Below are positions 14,905-20,328 of a stretch of 20,328 nucleotides of DNA, piece by piece. Below the pieces are notes generated by a model, which searched no databases, was not told where the DNA came from, and saw only the letters and a list, made by a program, of their open reading frames with translations. Positions within the stretch are counted from its first letter, which is position 1, and each line of letters opens with the position of its first letter. The stretch is from Candidatus Brocadiales bacterium. Lineage in GTDB: Bacteria > Planctomycetota > Brocadiia > Brocadiales > Bathyanammoxibiaceae. Where the stretch lies: assembly GCA_030586765.1 (NCBI GenBank), contig JAUQZZ010000016.1, forward strand, positions 1 to 20,328. The letters are read 5' to 3'. The position numbers and the translations under genes are program-made.

Positions 14905-15228
14905 ATGGTGGAAGTTCTTTCCGTCAACGATGTCAATTTTAAGGGTGAGGTATTAGAGTCCCCTACTCCTGTGCTGGTAGACTTCTGGGCTACATGGTGT
15001 GCTCCCTGCAAGCAGATGTCTGAGATTATTGACAGCGTCGCCCCGGCCTACAAGGGTAAGGTGAAGGTGGTAAAGCTAAATGTGGATGAAGGGACAAACA
15101 TAGCTGCCCAGTACGGGATAACGGCCGTGCCGACCCTTATCCTTTTTAAGGGTGGAAAAGAAGTAAAGCGGATGGTGGGAGTAGTATCTAAGCAGAAGCT
15201 AGAGGACGGCCTTAAAGGAATCGTATAG
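14905..15228 (+). CDS. Thioredoxin
   Basis: 107 residues, the standard thioredoxin length. The active site is WCAPC (C32, C35), with Ala in place of the usual Gly of WCGPC. The buried Asp region VDFWA (25-29) and cis-Pro76 (AVPTLILF) are conserved. It is a cytoplasmic dithiol reductant with no signal peptide. GGGAGG five bases before the ATG overlaps the end of the dsbD-like gene, so the pair is one operon, and thioredoxin most simply donates electrons to the DsbD-like protein. Stop TAG. Confidence 0.94.
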   Translation: MVEVLSVNDVNFKGEVLESPTPVLVDFWATWCAPCKQMSEIIDSVAPAYKGKVKVVKLNVDEGTNIAAQYGITAVPTLILFKGGKEVKRMVGVVSKQKLEDGLKGIV

Positions 15229-15254
15229 AGGTTAATTGCCCTTTATGGGGATGG

Positions 15255-15309
15255 GCCTCAGGGGTCTGTCCACTACACGTGGAGGACAAATCATGCCTGA
15301 GGCAGACCC
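15255..15309. repeat. Folded repeat between convergent operons
   Basis: GCCTCAG (15255-15261) pairs with CTGAGGC (15297-15303), and the neighbouring GGGTCTG (15262-15268) pairs with CAGACCC (15303-15309). Inside is TCCAC-tacac-GTGGA (15269-15283). Further partly paired bases continue to 15355 (GGCCT/AGGCC). It lies between the stops of thioredoxin and the small lipoprotein and may shield both 3' ends. No U-run is seen. Confidence 0.5.
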
Positions 15310-15348
15310 GCCTCTGGTGGGCCTAAAGGTTTGTCCCTACCACTGGGG

Positions 15349-15540
15349 CTAGGCCTTATGGTTATGTCCTCCCCCCTCTACGCAATCGCACCTACCAAGG
15401 GTTTTTATACAGTTACACCCGCAGGCTACTACCTCATCGTGCTTACGTTCCTTATGTCTCGTATGTCCACCCATCCCGCACATCATCATACACCCAGTCA
15501 GAAGTGACAGGGATAGGGCAAAAAGTATAATACTCTGCAT
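15349..15540 (-). CDS. Small Met/His/Cys-rich lipoprotein
   Basis: 63 residues. A short signal peptide ends in the lipobox LLTGC (13-17), so the protein should be lipid-anchored at C17. It continues MMMCGMGGHTRHKERKH, a likely soft-metal-binding stretch, then CGCNC (40-44), CDC (51-53) and GGGHNH. The start is well set by TAAGGAG seven bases upstream of the ATG, and it follows the P-type ATPase by ten bases, so it is the last gene of the metal operon. I know no family for it. Copper or a similar ion is a reasonable guess from composition only. Stop TAG. Confidence 0.7.
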   Translation of the reverse strand: MQSIILFALSLSLLTGCMMMCGMGGHTRHKERKHDEVVACGCNCIKTLGRCDCVEGGGHNHKA

Positions 15541-15550
15541 GTCGTACTCC

Positions 15551-18367
15551 TTATAATTGGTTCCTCTGTATGGCGCTGCCTCCGGGCCATTCCTCCCTCC
15601 TTATTTTAACCCTTTTCATCTTAGTCCTTTTAGGGGCCTTAGGTCGGTGGGCTTTCCTCTCGAAGTAAAGGAGCAAGCGTTTTATTCCTTCTATAACTCC
15701 GAAGACCGCAAAGGATGCGCCTATGATTTCTAACCAGTTCCACCAGGGAAGGGGCACAGTATCAAATATTGGATTAAGGAAAGGCACATACACAATAGCT
15801 GCCTGAAGAGGAAAAGAGATTGCGCAGGCTAGTAAGAGTTGCTTATTGGAAATAAAGCTCACTTTGTAGAAAGGGCCAAAAGACCTGAAATTATAGGCGA
15901 TGAACTTCTCGACTATAACAAAGAAGGTGAAGGCTATGGTTCTGGCTGTTTCTACGCTTTCCTCAATATAGAAGAGGGATAAGGTGGCGGCGGCTGTTAT
16001 AAATCCAACAGCAACCAGGTAAGCCATTATGCCCTGTGTGACTATACCTTCTCGAGGGTTTCTGGGGGGACGTTTCATAATGGCTAGTTCATAAGGCTCC
16101 ATCCCCAAGGCTATGGCTGGGAGGCTGTCGGTTACAAGGTTTATCCACAAAATCTGTACTGGCAATAGTGGAAGGGGCATCTTTAACATAATGGCTGCAA
16201 AGATGGTGATAACCTCAGCAAAGTTTGATGAAAGGAGGTAGTACACAAATTTCTTTATGTTATCATATATTCCCCTTCCTTCTTCGATGGCAGAGACTAT
16301 GGTGGCAAAATTATCATCGGCAAGGACCATATCGCTGGCCTCTTTCGTTACATCTGTTCCTGTAATCCCCATGGCTACGCCGATGTCTGAACGCTTGAGG
16401 GCTGGGGCGTCATTTATCCCATCTCCTGTCATGGCTACCACGTGGCCCATTTTCTTATACATATCGGTTATTCTAACCTTATGCTGGGGAGAGACACGGG
16501 CATAGACCCTGACTTGAGGAGCTATTTGCGCATACTGCTCTTCCTCCATAGCATCTAGTTCAGCGCCTGTTAAGACCATGTCTCCATCCATAATGCCTAT
16601 CTCTTTTGCCACGGCCACGGCCGTGTCCTTGTGGTCGCCGGTTATCATAACTACTTTCACGCCAGCCTGTTGACATTTCTGATAGGCCTCCTTTACCTCT
16701 GGCCTGGGAGGGTCTATCATGCCCTGTAATCCCAGGAATACCAGGTCTTTCTCCTCAGAGTGTGCGCCCTCTTCCAACTCCCTTCTGGCAAAGGCCAGGA
16801 CGCGCAGGGCACTGGTGGCAAAGGCATGATTTATCTCAAGGATATTATCAATGTCCTGCTGGGTCAGCACCTCTATCCTTCCGCCTTTGTACATATGGGT
16901 GCAATTATCTAATATCTTTTCCACGGCACCTTTTGTGTACATTGTCCTTTTACCGTCTGCCTCACATATCACGGACATCTTTTTTCTTTCTGAGTCAAAG
17001 GGGATTTCATCCAGCCTCTCGTGGTCTTTCCTCAGGTCTGGTATCCCAGCCTTTGTAGCAGATACGAGCAGGGCAATCTCTGTTGGGTCTCCCAGGGGTT
17101 GTTCATCCCAGACAGCGTTATTGCATATTAGACCAGTCTCCAGGAGGAGTCTTACGCCCTCGCATATTTCTGCCCTTTGACCGCTGTCTATAAAGTTACC
17201 TGTTTTGTCATAACCTTCGCCAGTTACGTCCAGTACTTTGCCGTCAGCAAAGACCTTCCTTACGGTCATCTCATTTACCGTAAGGGTGCCGGTCTTATCT
17301 GTGCATATAACAGTGGCAGAGCCCAGGGTCTCCACGGCAGGCAGTTTTCTTACGATAGCGTTTCTCTTTGCCATTTTGGTAAGGGCTAGAGCCAGGATTA
17401 TTGTAACCACGGCCGGGAGGGCCTCGGGTATGGCAGCTACAGCAAGGGAAACAGAAACGAGAAACATCTCCAGCCAGTCACGGCCTTGCGCTATGCCTGC
17501 ACCCATGGTTCCTGCACATATTACCAGGATAATAATACCCAGGAGTTTTCCCAGTTTATCCAGCCGTTTCTGCAGGGGTGTGCTTTCCTTTTTCTCCACC
17601 TGGAGCATGGCGGCTATCTTGCCAAACTCAGTACCCATGCCTGTGGAGGTGACAATAGCCTTACAGTGGCCATATACGGCAGTGGTGCCAGAGAAGAGCA
17701 GGTTCTTTCTTTCAGGTATAGTGGTAGTTTCCTTTATTACCTCTGGATATTTCTCTACAGGGACGGATTCCCCTGTAAGGACAGACTCGTTGACCTTAAG
17801 GTTCATGGATTCCATGATGCGGCAGTCTGCTGGCACCCGCTCACCAACTTCTAAGAGCAAGACGTCGCCAGGGATCAGGTAGCGAGAATCTATTACTTTT
17901 ACTACACCATCCCTCATGACCTTGGCCTTTGGCGCTAGCATCTTCTTCAGGGCCGCTACTGCCTTCTCCGCCTTTCTCTCGTGCAAGAAACCCATCACAG
18001 CGTTAAGTATGACTATGGCGAAGATAACTATTGCGTCGAGGAATTCACGAAGGACTGCCGATACAATAGTGGCGACCAGCAGGATTATTATTAGGACTTC
18101 GGTGAACTGCAGAAGGAATTGGATAACCGCAGGGGTCTTTTTCTTTTCTTTAATCTCATTTAGTCCAAACTTCTCTAGTCTTTCGGAAGCCTTTTGGTCA
18201 CTTAGTCCATTGGGCTCGCTCTCAAGGACACGGAGGACCTCTTCTACACCCAATTTGTACCACTCAGGCTGGGCTGCTTGCACAGGGATTCCTGGTGGTA
18301 TCTTCTTTTGATTCTTTCTGAACCAGCCCTTTTTCGATTCCTTAGCTTTTAGTGTCTTTTGTTTCAT
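15551..18367 (-). CDS. P2A-type cation-transporting ATPase (SERCA-like calcium pump)
   Basis: 938 residues with the full P-type layout: N-terminal cation-ATPase domain (about 35-100), actuator LTGES (197-201), PEALP in TM4 (314-318), phosphorylation site DKTGTLT (D357), nucleotide-binding domain, hinge TGDGINDAPALK (647-658) and six C-terminal helices. Calcium ligands of SERCA have counterparts: E315 in TM4, N715 and E718 in TM5 (SSNFAE), and N743, T746 and D747 in TM6 (NLVTD). This points to calcium, or Mn2+, rather than to Cu+/heavy-metal P1B pumps; there is no CPC motif. The N-terminus carries KKGWFRK (12-18), a motif also found twice in the CusA tail. It lies downstream of CusA and a YHS gene and upstream of a Cys-rich lipoprotein, so the operon context is metal export. 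Stop TAA. Confidence 0.93.
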   Translation of the reverse strand: MKQKTLKAKESKKGWFRKNQKKIPPGIPVQAAQPEWYKLGVEEVLRVLESEPNGLSDQKASERLEKFGLNEIKEKKKTPAVIQFLLQFTEVLIIILLVATIVSAVLREFLDAIVIFAIVILNAVMGFLHERKAEKAVAALKKMLAPKAKVMRDGVVKVIDSRYLIPGDVLLLEVGERVPADCRIMESMNLKVNESVLTGESVPVEKYPEVIKETTTIPERKNLLFSGTTAVYGHCKAIVTSTGMGTEFGKIAAMLQVEKKESTPLQKRLDKLGKLLGIIILVICAGTMGAGIAQGRDWLEMFLVSVSLAVAAIPEALPAVVTIILALALTKMAKRNAIVRKLPAVETLGSATVICTDKTGTLTVNEMTVRKVFADGKVLDVTGEGYDKTGNFIDSGQRAEICEGVRLLLETGLICNNAVWDEQPLGDPTEIALLVSATKAGIPDLRKDHERLDEIPFDSERKKMSVICEADGKRTMYTKGAVEKILDNCTHMYKGGRIEVLTQQDIDNILEINHAFATSALRVLAFARRELEEGAHSEEKDLVFLGLQGMIDPPRPEVKEAYQKCQQAGVKVVMITGDHKDTAVAVAKEIGIMDGDMVLTGAELDAMEEEQYAQIAPQVRVYARVSPQHKVRITDMYKKMGHVVAMTGDGINDAPALKRSDIGVAMGITGTDVTKEASDMVLADDNFATIVSAIEEGRGIYDNIKKFVYYLLSSNFAEVITIFAAIMLKMPLPLLPVQILWINLVTDSLPAIALGMEPYELAIMKRPPRNPREGIVTQGIMAYLVAVGFITAAATLSLFYIEESVETARTIAFTFFVIVEKFIAYNFRSFGPFYKVSFISNKQLLLACAISFPLQAAIVYVPFLNPIFDTVPLPWWNWLEIIGASFAVFGVIEGIKRLLLYFERKAHRPKAPKRTKMKRVKIRREEWPGGSAIQRNQL

Positions 18368-18423
18368 AGACCTGCGTTACGTAATGGCCGAATCTATGAG
18401 AATAGCAGACCTTTGCATTTAGG

Positions 18424-18708
18424 TCACTTCGTGACGAATTTATCGGGTCCCTTCTCAAAGTTGGCCTTGCATGTCTTGGAGCAGAGATAGTAGGTAGTAC
18501 CTTTGTATTCGGAGGTTACTGCGGTATTCTTATCTATTTCCATATCGCAGACCGGGTCAAAGACCTTTTCCTCGGCAGCATGGGCTGAAGTGCCTTCCTT
18601 TTTATGCTCATGCCTCATGCCCATCGTCGAGTGCATACCAGGCATCATAAGGCATCCGTGGCAGACTAGGAGACTAAAGATTAAGACTAGAGAAAAAGTC
18701 TTTTTCAC
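18424..18708 (-). CDS. YHS-domain protein, probably exported/lipid-anchored
   Basis: 94 residues. The N-terminal hydrophobic segment ends VCHGC; C19 could be lipidated, although the lipobox is imperfect. It is followed by a Met/His-rich stretch LMMPGMHSTMGMRHEHKK (20-37) and a YHS domain (50-92): FDPVCDMEIDKNTAV, YKGTTYYLCSKTC, FEKGPDKFV. YHS domains often accompany copper/silver and other metal efflux systems and bind metal through the Cys. Start GTG at 18706-18708 with GAGGGG about 11 bases upstream. It lies 35 bases after CusA and 56 before the ATPase. The stop is TGA 18424-18426; the family normally ends here, so I treat it as a true stop. Confidence 0.8.
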   Translation of the reverse strand: MKKTFSLVLIFSLLVCHGCLMMPGMHSTMGMRHEHKKEGTSAHAAEEKVFDPVCDMEIDKNTAVTSEYKGTTYYLCSKTCKANFEKGPDKFVTK

Positions 18709-18743
18709 GGCTCACTTTCCCCTCTTTTAGGGTTTTACTTGTG

Positions 18744-20328
18744 CTAACTAGGACCTTCTCCAGGGTTTACGGTTTTCTTGTTAGAATCTTCGGGCCTGTG
18801 GCCTTCACTAGTAATTACAGGAACCTCCTCTTTACGCTTTTTCCTCCAGAACCATCCCTTTCCTGCCTCTTTCCCCTTATGGGTGGGGCTATGTGGGTTA
18901 GGGCCTTCTGAACCAGCGGTAACAAGTTCCTCTTTATGCCCCTTCCTACCGAACCAGCCCCCCTTTGCCCCCTTAGGTTTCTTTACCTTGGGTTTCTTGG
19001 GTAGGAGCTGCCACTCCTTAAGCATGTGATAAATGACCGGGATGACCATGAGTATTACTGCCGTAGAGGTGAAGGTGCCTCCGATTATTGGCACCGCCAG
19101 GGGTCTCATGATTTCTGCCCCAGTTCCAGTGGCCCAGAGCATGGGCAGAAGGCCAAAGAGGGTAGTAGATACAGTTAGGAGCTTGGGCCTCATCCTGAGG
19201 GCCGCTCCCTCTAGTATGGCCTCTGTGATCTGGCTCTTTTCCTTTATGTTTTCTTCCCCTCTTTTCTCAATGGCCTCCTTCAGGAATACCACCATCACGA
19301 TTCCTGTGGAAGTGGCCATGCCAAAGAGGGCAATGAAACCCACCCACACGGCCACACTAAAGTTATAACCCCAGAAATAGAGGAATATCATACCCCCGGT
19401 AAGGGCCGTAGGTACGGCTATCATTATTATCAGGGCATCGGAGAAGGAGTTATAGGTAACGTAGAGGACCATAAACATAATAACGATGACAATGGGTACT
19501 ACAAACTGTAAGGTCTTCTTGGCCCTCATCTGGTGCTCATACTGTCCACTCCACTCCACAAAGTAACCAGGTGGAAAGTCTATCCTCTGGGGGATGACCT
19601 TCTTTGCCTCTTCCACCACACCAATAACATCTCGGCCCCTGACATTAAATAGGACATAGGCCACAAGGAGTCCATTCTCACTCCTTACCATGCTGGGGCC
19701 CTGCACTATCCTTATGTCTGCCACTTGGTATAGAGGTATCTGGGCCCCTGTTGCCGTAGGGATAAAGACCCTCTTTACAGCCTCTACGTTGTCTCGCAGT
19801 TCCCTTGCGTATCTCACCCTGACAGGGAAGCGCTGGCGGCCTTCTACTGTGGTAGTGAGGGTCTTACCCCCCATGGCAACCTCTATGATGTCATGGACAT
19901 CTCCCAGGTTTATCCCGTAGCGGGCCACCTCACTCCTCTTGATGTCTATCTCCAGATAGTTCTCCCCTATGAGCTTATCAGGGTATGTGTCTACAGCCCC
20001 TGGAATGGTTCGAAGGATGTCGGCCACCTCCTGGGCAAGGTCAACCACCTTTCTTTGGTCACTGCCATAAATCTTTGCCCCTACCTGGGTCCTTATCCCT
20101 GTGGCCACCATGTCAACACGGTTGATAATGGGTTGCGTCCAGATGTTGCTCCAGCCAGGGATTTTTACTGTGGAGTCTAACTCCTGGAGGATTTTTTCCC
20201 TGGTCATCCCCTTCCTCCACTCCTTTTTTGGTTTCAGGTTGACGATAGATTCAACCATCTCTATAGGGGCAGGGTCTGTGGGGGTATCTGCCCTGCCTAA
20301 TTTTCCTACTACTAGTTCCACCTCTGGG
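18744..20328 (-). CDS. Heavy-metal RND efflux pump, CusA/CzcA family (C-terminal half; runs off the window)
   Basis: About 527 residues are inside the window; the full protein should be over 1,000. The GTG at 20319-20321 is an internal Val (PEVELVVGKLGRADTPTDPAP), not a start. The family signature regions are clear: NRVDMVATGIRTQVG, RYGINLGDVHDIIE, GPSMVRSENG, then six C-terminal transmembrane helices with FIALFGMATSTGIVMV and RMRPKLLTVSTTLFGLLP. The Lys of the proton relay (RPKLL) is kept, but the TM11 Glu of CusA (VAAEFG) is replaced within MATSTG. The Met at CusA RYGM is Ile. It expels metal ions with periplasmic adaptor and outer-membrane partners, expected upstream beyond the window. The last 90 residues are an unusual cytoplasmic tail with two KGWF-type repeats. 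Metal specificity cannot be fixed. Confidence 0.92.
   Translation of the reverse strand, partial: PEVELVVGKLGRADTPTDPAPIEMVESIVNLKPKKEWRKGMTREKILQELDSTVKIPGWSNIWTQPIINRVDMVATGIRTQVGAKIYGSDQRKVVDLAQEVADILRTIPGAVDTYPDKLIGENYLEIDIKRSEVARYGINLGDVHDIIEVAMGGKTLTTTVEGRQRFPVRVRYARELRDNVEAVKRVFIPTATGAQIPLYQVADIRIVQGPSMVRSENGLLVAYVLFNVRGRDVIGVVEEAKKVIPQRIDFPPGYFVEWSGQYEHQMRAKKTLQFVVPIVIVIMFMVLYVTYNSFSDALIIMIAVPTALTGGMIFLYFWGYNFSVAVWVGFIALFGMATSTGIVMVVFLKEAIEKRGEENIKEKSQITEAILEGAALRMRPKLLTVSTTLFGLLPMLWATGTGAEIMRPLAVPIIGGTFTSTAVILMVIPVIYHMLKEWQLLPKKPKVKKPKGAKGGWFGRKGHKEELVTAGSEGPNPHSPTHKGKEAGKGWFWRKKRKEEVPVITSEGHRPEDSNKKTVNPGEGPS
18792..18965 (-). repeat. Two 24-residue repeats in the CusA C-terminal tail
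   Basis: Codons 18894-18965 (KGGWFGRKGHKEE ... SEGPNP) and 18792-18863 (GKGWFWRKKRKEE ... SEGHRP) encode aligned 24-residue units with 12 identities, sharing GWF-x-RK-x-x-KEE and SEG. The linker between them is HSPTHKGKEA. The tail follows the last membrane helix and should be cytoplasmic. Confidence 0.75.

Noticed and set aside
1..15355. A CRISPR array
   Set aside because: The repeats are palindromic, dissimilar and scattered; there is no regular repeat-spacer pattern and no cas gene.
17238..17882. A 214-codon open frame antisense to the P-type ATPase
   Set aside because: It is a shadow of a well-conserved coding sequence, with no family resemblance or start signal.
18394..18426. TGA of the second YHS gene could read through to give U-PKC and nine codons to TAG
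   Set aside because: YHS proteins normally end about here, the extension is short and unlike the family, and no clear SECIS hairpin was seen. A U-x-x-C look may be chance.

Overview
The window looks like a chromosomal piece of an uncultured bacterium of the PVC superphylum, most likely Planctomycetota. Two clues point there: a small basic protein at 8078-8365 opening MTIDKSLAIKGKLARARS and carrying GDSVFGLPK, which I recognise as the PVC 'small basic protein' family, and the DUF1571 protein after it, a family I know mainly from Planctomycetota. Both assignments are from memory. Base composition is intermediate by eye and arginine is often AGG.

Layout, left to right. (1) 1-1905: a NicO-type membrane protein (+) converges on a minus-strand pair, a secreted Cys-rich YHS protein followed by an ArsM-like SAM methyltransferase. 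That methyltransferase appears to stop at TGA 933-935, but the frame continues for 46 family-like codons to TAA 792-794. A hairpin with a GGUCC loop begins 15 nt after the UGA. I annotate it as a selenoprotein with Sec202. (2) 1906-2228: folded repeat DNA without a gene. (3) 2229-7114: ligA-tldD-tldE (-), with a MITE-like element between tldD and tldE. (4) 7166-7317: back-to-back sigma-70 promoters, then a plus-strand trio (SPOR-like membrane protein, small basic protein, DUF1571 protein). (5) 9154-13094: minus-strand selenium operon, NicO paralog - selA - selB, with abutting or overlapping ends. (6) 13095-13481: intergenic DNA with folded repeats. (7) 13482-15228: dsbD/ccdA-like protein and thioredoxin (+). 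(8) 15349-20328: minus-strand metal operon, CusA/CzcA-type RND pump (partial) - YHS protein - SERCA-like P-type ATPase - Cys-rich lipoprotein.

How it fits together: selA and selB supply the decoding factors that the recoded methyltransferase needs. No tRNA-Sec (selC) or selD was found here, so they should lie elsewhere. Several minus- and plus-strand genes (ligA, selA, the small basic protein, the second YHS protein) end naturally at TGA, so UGA is not globally reassigned; recoding is local. The two NicO paralogs sit next to the two selenium loci, and each has a copy of the same folded repeat upstream. This suggests, but does not show, a role in selenium or metalloid transport. Thiol redox (DsbD, thioredoxin), metalloid methylation and metal efflux form a coherent stress-handling neighbourhood.

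The main item for follow-up is the Sec methyltransferase with its SECIS and the NicO-selA-selB operon. The second is a set of interspersed elements that share a fold (an outer stem enclosing two or three hairpins) but little sequence.
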